Shown here: in pieces, positions 17,111 through 25,804 of the stretch
How positions within the stretch are numbered: the first letter of the stretch is position 1
Layout of the letters: every line of letters starts with the position of its first letter
Source: JAAYHG01 sp012735455
GTDB taxonomy: Bacteria > Bacillota > DTU030 > DUMP01
Length of the DNA stretch: 64,000 bases
Direction: 5' to 3'
Assembly (NCBI GenBank): GCA_050951365.1
Contig: JBMNIX010000014.1
Location: 123,214-187,213, forward strand
Notes under the pieces: model-generated
The model's input: the letters and a program-made list of their open reading frames with translations, nothing else
Told to the model about the DNA's origin: nothing
Database searches by the model: none
Made by a program: the position numbers and the translations under genes

Positions 17111-18028
17111 TTAGTCCTTGCCCAACTTGTTCTCTTGCTTTACTTTGTCCTTGAGGCTATCAACATAAGCGGTGAATGCCTCATCCTTTTTCTGCCCTTC
17201 CAGCATAGGCTCAAGGAAAGGCCGCACTTCTTCAAGGCTCATGATATGGGCCGGTTTTTTGTCCGTAACCTGGATGATGTGGTAGCCAAACTCTGTCTTC
17301 ACCACGGGGCTAATCTCACCCACGGGCGTGGTAAATGCCGCATCCTCAAACTCCTGAACCATCCTGCCCCGGGAAAAATAACCCAAGTCACCGCCACCTG
17401 CAGCGCTGCCGTCAGTGGAATACTCCTTGGCCAAGGCAGCAAAGTCCTCGCCTTTTTCCAGGCGATCCCTAAGTTCCAGGGCCAACTTTTCCTCATCCAC
17501 CAGGATGTGACTAGCTCTGACCTGTTCCGGAAGCTCCATCTCCGCTTTATGCTCTTCATAGTAAAGAGAAACGTCCTCAGGTGTGACCGTAACCTCTGCG
17601 GTCACCTTGTTATAAAGCTCTTGCAGCTTAAGGTTGCGGTCTACAACCTCCCTTACATCATCCAAGGTGATCTTTGCCTTTTTCAGAGCCTCATCCAGCT
17701 TAGCTTTGTCTCCAAACCGGCTTTCTAAACTGGTTTGCACTTCGTCGAAAGCCTGATCTCTTTTTTCTTGCTCTACGGTGACTCCTTCTTCCTCAGCCCC
17801 CTGTAGCATGACTAACTCTTCCAAGAGTTGGTCTACCACTTCAGCCCGTGGAACCTGGCTCAGATCCAAATCAGGGGCAAAGAGTTTTACTATGGCAATA
17901 CGTTTCTCCACATCGCCATTCACCAACTCGTAATCGCCCACAACACCAACCACTTTATTAGGATTGCTGCACCCGGCCAAAAGGAGTATCGCCACCACAG
18001 CTCCCGCCAGGAGTCTTTTGAACCTCAC
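17111..18028 (-). CDS. prsA: foldase lipoprotein, PrsA-like peptidyl-prolyl isomerase
   Basis: Extracytoplasmic peptidyl-prolyl cis/trans isomerase (305 aa). A lipoprotein signal with lipobox LLAGC ends near residue 20. A SurA_N-like helical region follows (about 30-165), then a parvulin domain (about 168-262) with VRASHILVDEE, DGSAAGGGDLGYFSRGRM and GYHIIQVTDK. It would help fold secreted proteins at the outer face of the membrane. It sits between mfd and spoVT, a position often seen in Clostridia although not in Bacillus. A parvulin trigger of the spore-protein type is an alternative, but the lipobox favours PrsA. Confidence 0.88.
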   Translation of the reverse strand: MRFKRLLAGAVVAILLLAGCSNPNKVVGVVGDYELVNGDVEKRIAIVKLFAPDLDLSQVPRAEVVDQLLEELVMLQGAEEEGVTVEQEKRDQAFDEVQTSLESRFGDKAKLDEALKKAKITLDDVREVVDRNLKLQELYNKVTAEVTVTPEDVSLYYEEHKAEMELPEQVRASHILVDEEKLALELRDRLEKGEDFAALAKEYSTDGSAAGGGDLGYFSRGRMVQEFEDAAFTTPVGEISPVVKTEFGYHIIQVTDKKPAHIMSLEEVRPFLEPMLEGQKKDEAFTAYVDSLKDKVKQENKLGKD

Positions 18029-18117
18029 TAAGGTTTCCCCCTCTCTAGTTTAACAGGATCCTGAAGACCTCGGTGCTTGCCAGTTGCCATTTAGCCGAAC
18101 AAAAGTTCTGCCGGCAG

Positions 18118-21100
18118 TCAACCACCAGTCTCATTGTACTTGACCTGGTGTGCTGCGACAACCCCTTTTAAGTGTTGCAGGGCTTCAAGCAGGGCTGGCA
18201 CTATCTTCCTGGGGGGGAGACCAGCAGTACGAAACACCAATTGCTGCTCGTGGTCAGGCGTTGGGGCCAGGCGCCGTCGCGTTACCCGGCTTAGATAAAA
18301 GACGTCTTCCGGGGTCAAGTAGAGGCCTGGCGCAAATGTGATGACGACTCTATCTTCTTTCTGGGCCAATGCGGTTATCTTTACCTGATAAGCCAGAGTC
18401 CGCAGCCGGGCTATCTGCAGCAGGTTGACCACCTCGTCGGGTGGATCCCCAAAGCGGTCTACCAGATCATCCGCCACTTCATCCACATCAGCTTCACTCT
18501 TGCAGGCCACAATGGCTTTGTAAAGCTCCATTTTATCACGCGGCGAACGCACATAAGTCTCCGGCAGGTAGGCATTGATCTTAAGATCAATTTGTGGTTC
18601 CACCTCATGACGCTGCTTTTCACCCTTTAGCTCCCGCACAGCTTCTTCCAGCAGCCTACAATACATTTCGAAACCAACAGCAGCAATGTGACCGTGTTGT
18701 TCCGCCCCCAGGATATTGCCGGCTCCACGAATCTCAAGGTCACGTATGGCCAGCTTGAAACCGGAACCCAATTCGGTAAACTCTCGCAAGGCCTGCAGTC
18801 TTTTTTCCGCCACAGGGGAAAGCAGCTTCTGGGGTTGATAAGTGAAATATGCGTAGGCTACACGGTTTGAACGACCCACACGCCCACGTAACTGGTAGAG
18901 TTGTGACAGACCTAAACGGTCGGCATCTTTCACCACCAGGGTATTTACATTCGGCATATCCAACCCATTTTCAATAATGCTAGTGCAGACTAGCACATCG
19001 TATTCACCCGCCAAGAAGTTGAGCACAATACGTGACAGCCTAGTCTCGGAAAGCTGGCCGTGGGCCACCGCCACACGGGCGTGGGGCAGCAATTCTTTAA
19101 CACGATTGGCCTCTGCCTCGATTCCCTCTACGCGGTTATAAAAGTAGAACACCTGCCCACCCCGACCCAATTCCCGAGCAATAGCGTCACGAACCAGGGA
19201 ATCGCTGTACTCCACCACATATGTTTGGACAGGGTAACGGTCTTCCGGCGGTGTCTGGATAACGCTCATATCCCTCAGCCCAACCATGGACAGGTGTAGG
19301 GTACGGGGTATGGGAGTTGCCGTAAGGGTCAAGACGTCAACTGACGCTTTGAGTTCTTTTAATCGTTCCTTTTGGCGTACACCAAAACGCTGCTCTTCAT
19401 CAATAATAACCAAACCCAAATCGGCAAAACGTACGTCCTTGGAAACCAGTCTGTGAGTACCAATAATGATGTCAATGGCTCCACGTCGCAGCTTCTTCAG
19501 TATCTCCCGTTGTTCTTCCGTGCTGCGAAAACGCGACAACATCTCCACCTGCACCGGATACCCCACTAAACGCTCTCGAAAAGTATTAAAGTGCTGTTGC
19601 GCCAATATAGTGGTTGGTACAAGAACCGCCACCTGTTTTCCATCCATCACCGCTTTAAAAGCCGCCCGAATGGCTACCTCTGTCTTGCCAAAACCGACAT
19701 CGCCGCAAAGCAGGCGGTCCATGGGATGAGGACTCTCCATATCACGCTTAATCTCCTCTATGGCCCGCAGTTGGTCATCCGTCTCCTCATAGGGGAAGGC
19801 CTCTTCAAACTCCTTTTGCCAAACTGTATCTTTACTAAAGGCATACCCGGGGGTCGCTTCACGCTTGGCATAGAGGGCCAACAGATCCTTGGCCATCTCC
19901 TCTACGGAGCGCTTGACACGGCTCCTGGCTCGTTGCCACTCGTTGCCCCCTAGTTTAGAGAGCCTGGGGTTTTCCCCTTCGGGTCCAACGTATTTCTGCA
20001 GAAGATATACCTGATCCGTGGGTACATAAAGGCGATCCTGCCCCGCATACTCCAGAAGAAGGTAGTCTCGAGTACTACCAGCGCTCTCTAAAGTTTCTAC
20101 TCCGCGGTATCGTCCGATGCCGTGGACAACGTGGACCACCAAGTCCCCCACCTTAAGATCAGTAAAACTGGGGACGGCACTCTCGTCCATGGCTGAGCGT
20201 CGTTCCCGCCGCCTGGTACGACCAAAAATCTCGCCGTCAGCAATCTCAACCACCTTAAGAGAGGGGAGTTCAAAACCGGCGGAGATGGTCCCAACCTGTA
20301 CACCAACTGAAACCCCAGGCGCATTCGCCTTGAGCCACTCCCGGAGCCGCTGAGCTCTAGCCTCACTGCTGGCATGAAGAGTGATGGCATAGCGCTGCAA
20401 GTGCCAGTGCCGGAGGTCCTGTATGAGCCGCTCCTCATTCTTGTGATAAGGTGTTAGCTCCCGCGCCACCACTGCAACAAAGGCCTGGGGATTGCTGTAG
20501 GGGGCACGCCGCTGAAAAAGACTAAAGCCAATTCGCTGCAGACCGCCCAACTGCAGCATGATATCTTCCAATGTGTTGTAGAGCCGAGCCTCTTCTGGCA
20601 GCAGGCTTCCCTCCTCCAATAGCCTGGTTTGCATGTTCTTGAGGTCTCGTTCAAAGTTGCGCCCTTCTTCTACCAGCTGTAAGGGCTCATCCAAGAAGAG
20701 GAGCGTATCGCGCGGCAGGTAGTCCACAAAGGTAGTCCCCTCTTTGTAAGCAAAAGGTAGCAGGCGTTCCCGAGCCTCTGGTAGCCCTTCCAACGCCCGC
20801 TCCACTAGGGCTTCCACACGTAAGCGCACCCGCTCCGCCTGGCCACTCAGCCCCCGTTCCTTAAGAATCTTTTGGTAGGCACTCGCTGACTCAGTCAGGC
20901 GCTCCAGCGCCGCTACCTGCTCTCTCGGGGTAAGACAGGTTTCGCTAGCGGGACCAATCCAAGCCTCTCCTAACCTCGCAGTGGAGCGCTGGCTTTCAGG
21001 CTCGAATTCTCGCAAGGAATCCACTGTAGTATCAAACAACTCCAGACGTATCGGTCGGGGTGCAGGCAGCGGGAAAATATCAATAATGTCACCGCGCACC

Positions 21101-21621
21101 GCAAACTGAGAACGTCCCTCCACCCGTTCCACCCGCTCATAGCCCAGTTCCATCAGCCGAGCCAGTACATCATCCCGTTCTACCTGGTTTCCAGGACGAA
21201 GCAAAAATCCCCGCTCTCTAAACACTTTTGGGGGCGGTAGCCGCCGGGACAGGGCCGCAATAGGTGCTACCACCAGCACATCTTCTTTATGTACTAATGC
21301 TGACAACACCGCCAACCGCTCCGCCGTGAGCTCCGGACTCTCGGCGTAATACTCGTAGGGTAAGACCTCGGCTGGCGGAAAAGTAAGAACCGAGCGGCCG
21401 GGCAGGAAGGTGGCTAAATCCTCGGCCACAGTCTCCGCCTGCTGCAGGTGACTGGTAAGAAAAAGAGCCGGCCGCTTGACTTGCTCAAGAATACGGGCAG
21501 CCAGATACGCCTTTTGCGCACCGCTGACACCGTGTACCAATTGCTCTTGGACACCACGCTTGATATTGTCGCCCAGACAAGTAAGTTCGTTATTTTCTGC
21601 TGACCCTTCTGTAAAGAGCAC
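18118..21621 (-). CDS. mfd: transcription-repair coupling factor Mfd
   Basis: ATP-dependent DNA translocase (1167 aa) that removes RNA polymerase stalled at lesions and recruits UvrA. The domains in order are a UvrB-like N-terminal region (residues about 1-330), the RNA-polymerase-interacting CarD-like domain (about 485-555, DLVVHVVHGIGRYRGVETLE), the SF2 helicase lobes (about 610-960) and the C-terminal TRCF domain. Helicase motifs include Walker A CGDVGFGKTE, the DEEQ box IIDEEQRFGV, LTATPIPRTL, and the RecG-like translocation motif with GAGNILGAEQHG. All key residues are present and the length is normal. The gene starts at ATG 21621, facing away from the plus-strand insert at 21.8 kb. Confidence 0.97.
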   Translation of the reverse strand: MLFTEGSAENNELTCLGDNIKRGVQEQLVHGVSGAQKAYLAARILEQVKRPALFLTSHLQQAETVAEDLATFLPGRSVLTFPPAEVLPYEYYAESPELTAERLAVLSALVHKEDVLVVAPIAALSRRLPPPKVFRERGFLLRPGNQVERDDVLARLMELGYERVERVEGRSQFAVRGDIIDIFPLPAPRPIRLELFDTTVDSLREFEPESQRSTARLGEAWIGPASETCLTPREQVAALERLTESASAYQKILKERGLSGQAERVRLRVEALVERALEGLPEARERLLPFAYKEGTTFVDYLPRDTLLFLDEPLQLVEEGRNFERDLKNMQTRLLEEGSLLPEEARLYNTLEDIMLQLGGLQRIGFSLFQRRAPYSNPQAFVAVVARELTPYHKNEERLIQDLRHWHLQRYAITLHASSEARAQRLREWLKANAPGVSVGVQVGTISAGFELPSLKVVEIADGEIFGRTRRRERRSAMDESAVPSFTDLKVGDLVVHVVHGIGRYRGVETLESAGSTRDYLLLEYAGQDRLYVPTDQVYLLQKYVGPEGENPRLSKLGGNEWQRARSRVKRSVEEMAKDLLALYAKREATPGYAFSKDTVWQKEFEEAFPYEETDDQLRAIEEIKRDMESPHPMDRLLCGDVGFGKTEVAIRAAFKAVMDGKQVAVLVPTTILAQQHFNTFRERLVGYPVQVEMLSRFRSTEEQREILKKLRRGAIDIIIGTHRLVSKDVRFADLGLVIIDEEQRFGVRQKERLKELKASVDVLTLTATPIPRTLHLSMVGLRDMSVIQTPPEDRYPVQTYVVEYSDSLVRDAIARELGRGGQVFYFYNRVEGIEAEANRVKELLPHARVAVAHGQLSETRLSRIVLNFLAGEYDVLVCTSIIENGLDMPNVNTLVVKDADRLGLSQLYQLRGRVGRSNRVAYAYFTYQPQKLLSPVAEKRLQALREFTELGSGFKLAIRDLEIRGAGNILGAEQHGHIAAVGFEMYCRLLEEAVRELKGEKQRHEVEPQIDLKINAYLPETYVRSPRDKMELYKAIVACKSEADVDEVADDLVDRFGDPPDEVVNLLQIARLRTLAYQVKITALAQKEDRVVITFAPGLYLTPEDVFYLSRVTRRRLAPTPDHEQQLVFRTAGLPPRKIVPALLEALQHLKGVVAAHQVKYNETGG

Positions 21622-21822
21622 AAGTATCCCCCCTAGCGCAGGAACAGCAAAACGGCCTGAGTCTCCCAGGCCTGCCCTTCTTCATGCGCTATCTCCTATT
21701 ATAGCCGGGCCCAAAACTAGGCGCAAGGAAGCCTGTCTAGCATTTAACAGACTGAGGACACACCCGACCCAAGGGCTGTGGCAGAGGGCGGTCTAAAATC
21801 TTGACCTTATAGCAAATGGGTC

Positions 21823-21851
21823 TTGGCATTTATTTACCATTATTGTATAAT
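21823..21851 (+). promoter_or_regulatory. sigma-A promoter of the Spo0E-like gene
   Basis: TTGGCA (21823-21828) and TATAAT (21846-21851) are 17 bases apart. The expected transcription start, about 21858, is only about five bases before the ATG at 21863. Confidence 0.82.
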
Positions 21852-21862
21852 AATGTCATAAT

Positions 21863-22126
21863 ATGTTCGGGAAGGGGGCGAGCCCGCTGAAGGCCAAAGT
21901 CCCGGAATCCGGGTACATTCACAAGCTGGACACAGAGATCGAAGCACTTCGTGAAAGGCTACACCGCCTGGTAAGCTCCAACCCATCCCAATTACGCACC
22001 TTGGCTGTTTATGAGTTGTCTACACGCCTAGACGATCTGATCACCCGACTCCAGACGATAAAACAAGAACATTCCAATCACATGGCTACCTTTCAAGATT
22101 GCGAGCGGAGCGAAAGCGTTAAATAG
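21863..22126 (+). CDS. Spo0E-like sporulation regulator
   Basis: Small protein (87 aa) with the Spo0E motif. Two predicted helices, residues about 18-38 and 43-68, carry LDTEIEALRERLHRLV and ELSTRLDDLITRLQ; the S-x3-D core of the family lies in the latter. Spo0E-type proteins dephosphorylate Spo0A-P and delay sporulation. ATG 21863 lies only about five bases after the predicted transcription start, so the message would be nearly leaderless. A GGAAGGGGG stretch inside the gene could instead serve a non-standard CTG at 21887. The first gene of the plus-strand insert, it is followed by an unknown 67-residue gene with 27 bases between. Family assignment is good; the exact target is inferred. Confidence 0.7.
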   Translation: MFGKGASPLKAKVPESGYIHKLDTEIEALRERLHRLVSSNPSQLRTLAVYELSTRLDDLITRLQTIKQEHSNHMATFQDCERSESVK

Positions 22127-22153
22127 AAGTGGCTGGGTTGGGGGGAATGGCAT

Positions 22154-22357
22154 ATGGAACTGACAGAGTTCAAGGGTTTGATATCGGTAACTTTTGCCCT
22201 GAGCGAACAAGAACAGAAACATGTCGCTGGAATTTCCACCTCTGACTTCCTCCAACTCTCCCGGAGCAAACTCACGGAATTAGTCCAGCCGGACTTGGTA
22301 CGCGAAGCCGTGGCGGACTATGACGGAGACAAAGTAAAACTGATCTTCAGTATTTAG
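22154..22357 (+). CDS. small protein of unknown function (67 aa)
   Basis: Not recognised. ATG 22154 is preceded by GGGTTGGGGGGAA and the frame ends at TAG 22355-22357, directly followed by a strong terminator. The predicted product begins MELTEFKGLISVTFALSEQE, has a short Ser/Leu-rich middle (FLQLSRSKLTEL) and ends DYDGDKVKLIFSI. No membrane segment or cysteine is seen. It probably shares a transcript with the Spo0E-like gene, so a link to sporulation timing is possible but unproven. Confidence 0.6.
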   Translation: MELTEFKGLISVTFALSEQEQKHVAGISTSDFLQLSRSKLTELVQPDLVREAVADYDGDKVKLIFSI

Positions 22358-22381
22358 GCCTGCAGCGCGGGCCTTTTTTTT
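22356..22381 (+). terminator. terminator after the Spo0E-like/67-aa pair
   Basis: AGGCCTGC and GCGGGCCT form a short GC-rich hairpin followed by nine T residues. Nothing recognisable lies between it and the promoter at 22506. Confidence 0.85.
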
Positions 22382-22505
22382 TGGGAGATCATTCCCAGCG
22401 TAGGTCAAGGCCAAGTAAGAATGGCAAAGTCTATGCAGGCCAAGAACCAATCACTTGTGATCCACCAGAAAGGTGTTTTCCGTCCTTAGCCACAGATTAA
22501 GTAAC

Positions 22506-22534
22506 CTGACAATGCTCTTGTCTTGTGCTATCAT
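22506..22534 (+). promoter_or_regulatory. sigma-A promoter upstream of the c-di-AMP riboswitch
   Basis: CTGACA (22506-22511) and TATCAT (22529-22534) are 17 bases apart. Transcription would start near 22541, shortly before the riboswitch. Confidence 0.7.
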
Positions 22535-22569
22535 CCTTTCAGGTTTATGGCCTTGGACAACCTATATAG

Positions 22570-22712
22570 TCCACTTGGGTTGTCTCTGCTGAATCCTCCA
22601 AACGGAGGTACGGGGGAGTGTGTCGAAAAATTGTTGGGTGCATTTCCGCAAGGAAAGGGACATCCTTCGGTCCTAACCCAAAACTAACCCCGGAAGCGAG
22701 TGAAGGAAAGGA
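22570..22712 (+). promoter_or_regulatory. ydaO/yuaA (cyclic-di-AMP) riboswitch
   Basis: The conserved blocks of the ydaO aptamer occur in order: GCTGAATCC, GGAGGTACGGGGGAG, TTGGGTGCA, AGGGACATCCTTCGGTCCT, AACCC, CTAACCCCGGAAGCG and TGAAGGAAAGGAG. These elements form the two pseudo-symmetric halves that each bind one c-di-AMP. The last block overlaps the ribosome-binding site of the cell-wall hydrolase gene at 22721. Known ydaO riboswitches turn genes off at high c-di-AMP and often control cell-wall hydrolases and potassium transport. Translational control is suggested by the overlap with the ribosome-binding site. Confidence 0.92.
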
Positions 22713-22720
22713 GCGTAAGC

Positions 22721-23362
22721 ATGCTTAACACAGTAAAGCAGAAACTAGGACAATCTGCCATCACAGTTGTTTGCACCTGCCTGCTTGTGCTGAGTGTCAC
22801 TACAATTGCTCTGGCAGCAGCACACACCGTAGTGCCGGGAGACACACTGTGGAACATTGGCCAAAGATACGGCGTGTCTGTCCAGGAAATTCAGGCAGCT
22901 AACAACATCTGGACCAGCCTAATTTATCCGGGCGACATCCTTTACATCCCGGATGGCGCACCGGCAGCATTGTCCTCAAATGTAGCTTCCCGTGGTACAG
23001 CACGACCTTCCTCCCGTGACGTACAGCTTTTGGCGCAGATGATCCGAGCTGAGGCCGAGGGAGAACCCTACGAAGGCAAGGTGGCTGTGGGTGCCGTTAT
23101 CCTAAACAGGCTAGAAACGCCGAACTTTCCTAAAACTTTAGCTGGTGTACTCTATGAAACTGATGCCTTTGAACCCATGCTGAACGGATCATTTTATCAG
23201 CCTCCAGATGAAGAGAGTATCCGGGCCGCTTACGATGCCATGGCCGGTAAGGACCCTACCGGCGGCGCCCTCTATTTCTACAACCCGGCCACAGCCCAGT
23301 CGCCCTGGATATTTACCAGGCAAATAATTACCCAGATTGGCAACCACGTTTTTGCCAAATAA
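22721..23362 (+). CDS. LysM/SleB-type cell wall hydrolase
   Basis: Secreted cell-wall hydrolase (213 aa). It has a signal peptide (about residues 1-30, ending ALAAA), one LysM peptidoglycan-binding domain (about 32-77, HTVVPGDTLWNIGQRYGVSV and IYPGDILYIP) and a C-terminal SleB-like Hydrolase_2 domain (about 100-212). The latter has DVQLLAQMIRAEAEGEPYEG, with the likely catalytic Glu, and VAVGAVILNRL. Members act as spore cortex-lytic enzymes or as general transglycosylases. ATG 22721 is fixed by AAAGGAG 7 bases upstream, part of the c-di-AMP riboswitch. The riboswitch suggests control by osmotic or cell-wall state in growing cells; a role in germination cannot be excluded. Confidence 0.9.
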   Translation: MLNTVKQKLGQSAITVVCTCLLVLSVTTIALAAAHTVVPGDTLWNIGQRYGVSVQEIQAANNIWTSLIYPGDILYIPDGAPAALSSNVASRGTARPSSRDVQLLAQMIRAEAEGEPYEGKVAVGAVILNRLETPNFPKTLAGVLYETDAFEPMLNGSFYQPPDEESIRAAYDAMAGKDPTGGALYFYNPATAQSPWIFTRQIITQIGNHVFAK

Positions 23363-23366
23363 TATC

Positions 23367-23398
23367 TGGACCCGCTACCGGCGGGTTCTTTCTTTTTG
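23367..23398 (+). terminator. terminator after the cell-wall hydrolase
   Basis: GACCCGC and GCGGGTTC form a short hairpin around TACCG, followed by TTCTTTCTTTTTG, directly after the stop codon. Confidence 0.8.
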
Positions 23399-23496
23399 GG
23401 CCATGTTCAGAAGAGACCAAACTTAGGGCAGGATTTTGGCTTGTCAAAACCGAACATGTTCATGAGGGAGATGTCTAATGCTGACCGGACACGGGG

Positions 23497-25473
23497 GTGG
23501 AATACTTGAGAGAAAAAAAGAATCTGTCCCTATGCACCCTGAAAAGCGCCTGGGAAAAATTTACCTCCTCTGGCATCCTTGCTCCGGAATTGTCGGAATC
23601 TATCCGCACCGCCTGGCTGCGCTGCCGCGAGCTGGGGGTGGACCCGGAAAAAGGCTACTGCAGCGATATTCTTCCACCAGAGCAGTATCACGCAATCCTG
23701 ATGGCAAATGCAGAACTCTTGGATGTTGCCCGCCCCTTCCTCACCAGCTTATATGACACAGTAAAAGGGACCGGATTTGCCGCCGTGCTGGTAGATCGTA
23801 CCGGCGTTGTCTTGGAAGTGCGAGGCGATGAGAGTATCCTTGAGGCTTCCGCGGCAGCCCTCAACTTTGTACCAGGGGCTATCTGGCGCGAGGATCAGGT
23901 GGGGAACACAGCTGTCGGCAACGCCCTCTCTAACCTGCAGCCAATTCAAGTCAGCGGTTATGAACACTACTGCCGCGCACACCATGATTGGGCCTGTTCA
24001 GCAGCGCCGATCATCGGCCCCGATCAAAAGCCGTGGGGTGCCATTAACGTTTCTGGCAAGTTGGATCAGGTGCACCCACACACCTTGGGCATGGTAGTGG
24101 CTGCAGCCCGGGCCATCGAAGGACAACTCCTCATGCACGAAGCCACTGAAAAACTCAAGTTGCAGAACAAGTACCAGGAAGCTATTGTGGAGTCCATGTC
24201 GGATGGATTCCTTACCATTGACCACAAAGGCTGTATAACGTATATGAACGCTATGGGTGGTCGCATTCTAGGGGTAGACCCCCAAAGTGTGATTGGCAAA
24301 TTCATCGGCGATATCGTGGATTTTAAGCCGGTGGTTCTTTCGGTACTTGAGACCGGTACTGGCTACGTGGATCGCGAGTTCATGGTCAAAACCGGTAGTG
24401 GCTTTAAACACTTTATCAAAACAGCCGTGCCTATCCGCGATGAGAGCGGCAACCTCACAGGCGTGGTGGACACATTCCGTGAGATAAAAAGGGTGCGGCG
24501 CATGGTTAATCAAATGGTAGGGGCCGAGGCCAAGTTCACTTTTTCCGATATCTTGGGAGAAAGCGCCGAAATGACCGAGTGCATCCGCCTGGCCCGCATC
24601 GCGGCACAGAGTTCTTCTGCTGTCTTGCTCCAGGGCGAGAGCGGCACTGGCAAAGAGCTCTTCGCCCAGGCCATCCACAACGCCAGCAACTATCGTAACG
24701 GTCCCTTCGTAGCCATTAATTGCGCCGCCCTCCCCCGGGAATTAATCGAGAGCGAGCTCTTCGGTTATGAGGAGGGTGCCTTCACCGGCGCCTCGCGCGG
24801 TGGTCGCCCTGGAAAATTTGAGCTGGCCGCTGGCGGCACTATTTTTCTCGACGAGATTGGGGACATGCCCCTTGACATGCAGGCCAAACTATTGCGCGTA
24901 CTGCAGGAGCACCGGGTGATCCGCTTGGGTGGTAGTCATTACATAGACTGCGACGTACGTGTCATCACTGCTACCAACAAGGATCTGGCCCGGGAGGTGG
25001 AGGAAGGCAACTTCCGCCGTGATCTCTACTACCGCCTTAATGTTATCTGTGTTGTTGTGCCACCTCTGCGCCAGCGCGGAACAGACATAGACCTTCTGGT
25101 AGAGCGTCTCACGAAAAAGATCGCTCGCAAACTGGGGTGCCAGGCCTGTTCATTTAGCGAAGAAGCCCTTCAGATCCTGCGCTCTTATTCCTGGCCTGGC
25201 AATGTGCGAGAGCTAGAGAATGTGATTGAACGCGCCGTTAACCTGGCACGGGGAAGTAAGGTAGGTACCTCTGAAGTAATGCGACTCTTGAAACTGACTG
25301 AGAAACACACCACTATCCCGGAACCTTTCTCTATTGAAGAGCTGGAACGGGTAGCCATCAAGCGAGCACTGGAGGCAGTGAATGGCAACATCTCACTGGC
25401 TGCCCGGTTGTTAAAGATCAGCCGGAACACCTTGTATAACAAGCTAAGAAAATACAATATCCGAGCCTGTTAG
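23497..25473 (+). CDS. acoR: sigma-54-dependent activator, AcoR family
   Basis: Enhancer-binding transcription activator (658 aa). It has a GAF-type sensor region (about residues 75-205), a PAS domain (about 225-335), an AAA+ domain (about 350-580) and a C-terminal Fis-type helix-turn-helix (about 620-655, AARLLKISRNTLYNKLRKY). Walker A GESGTGKE is at about 381 and the sigma-54 contact loop GAFTGA at 427-432, so the protein should activate sigma-54 polymerase. The start is GTG 23497 or TTG 23506; GGGGGTGG fits the latter slightly better. It lies just upstream of a sigma-54 promoter and acoAB, the arrangement seen for acetoin catabolism. The inducer is inferred to be acetoin or a related compound. 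Confidence 0.9.
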   Translation: MEYLREKKNLSLCTLKSAWEKFTSSGILAPELSESIRTAWLRCRELGVDPEKGYCSDILPPEQYHAILMANAELLDVARPFLTSLYDTVKGTGFAAVLVDRTGVVLEVRGDESILEASAAALNFVPGAIWREDQVGNTAVGNALSNLQPIQVSGYEHYCRAHHDWACSAAPIIGPDQKPWGAINVSGKLDQVHPHTLGMVVAAARAIEGQLLMHEATEKLKLQNKYQEAIVESMSDGFLTIDHKGCITYMNAMGGRILGVDPQSVIGKFIGDIVDFKPVVLSVLETGTGYVDREFMVKTGSGFKHFIKTAVPIRDESGNLTGVVDTFREIKRVRRMVNQMVGAEAKFTFSDILGESAEMTECIRLARIAAQSSSAVLLQGESGTGKELFAQAIHNASNYRNGPFVAINCAALPRELIESELFGYEEGAFTGASRGGRPGKFELAAGGTIFLDEIGDMPLDMQAKLLRVLQEHRVIRLGGSHYIDCDVRVITATNKDLAREVEEGNFRRDLYYRLNVICVVVPPLRQRGTDIDLLVERLTKKIARKLGCQACSFSEEALQILRSYSWPGNVRELENVIERAVNLARGSKVGTSEVMRLLKLTEKHTTIPEPFSIEELERVAIKRALEAVNGNISLAARLLKISRNTLYNKLRKYNIRAC

Positions 25474-25485
25474 GTGTCATTAAAC

Positions 25486-25588
25486 TGCGCAAAATTTGCA
25501 CAGTGTCCACATCTTGCGCACCGAAGCAAGTAGTACAGAAGTCGGCGCTTCCCGCACTTGTGCTGCCTTAGTGTTCAAAATTTGCGCA
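25486..25588 (+). promoter_or_regulatory. candidate AcoR upstream activating sites
   Basis: Two similar elements face each other: TGCGCAAAATTTGCACA at 25486-25502 and TTCAAAATTTGCGCA at 25574-25588. The second is close to the reverse complement of the first, and each is itself nearly palindromic. They lie about 90-190 bases upstream of the sigma-54 promoter, a normal distance for enhancer sites. Binding by AcoR is inferred. Confidence 0.6.
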
Positions 25589-25676
25589 GTCAGTCCTGCT
25601 TACTCTTAATTCCCAATGGAACCCTAAGCGCTCTACCCGCGCACATCCTTCATCTATCCAACAGGAGGACACCTCC

Positions 25677-25692
25677 TGGCACACTTCTTGCA
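25677..25692 (+). promoter_or_regulatory. sigma-54 (-24/-12) promoter of the aco operon
   Basis: TGGCAC, five bases, then TTGCA matches the -24/-12 consensus exactly. It lies 113 bases before acoA and downstream of a sigma-54 activator gene. Transcription should start near 25702. Confidence 0.93.
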
Positions 25693-25700
25693 CTCTTGTA

Positions 25701-25740
25701 GGGCGGCTCTCTTCCCGTGAAGGGAAACTGAGAGCCGCCC
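25701..25740 (+). other. stem-loop at the 5' end of the aco transcript
   Basis: GGGCGGCTCTC and GAGAGCCGCCC form a perfect 11-bp stem, with a further TTCCC/GGGAA pairing inside. It begins at the predicted sigma-54 start site, so the mRNA would carry it at its very 5' end, about 65 bases before acoA. There is no T-tail, so it is more likely a stability element than a terminator. Confidence 0.7.
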
Positions 25741-25804
25741 ATTGCTGATAATGAAGGGGGATCGAGCACTAGAATTGTCAGTCTAGACAGGAGGTGTAAT
25801 CAGT

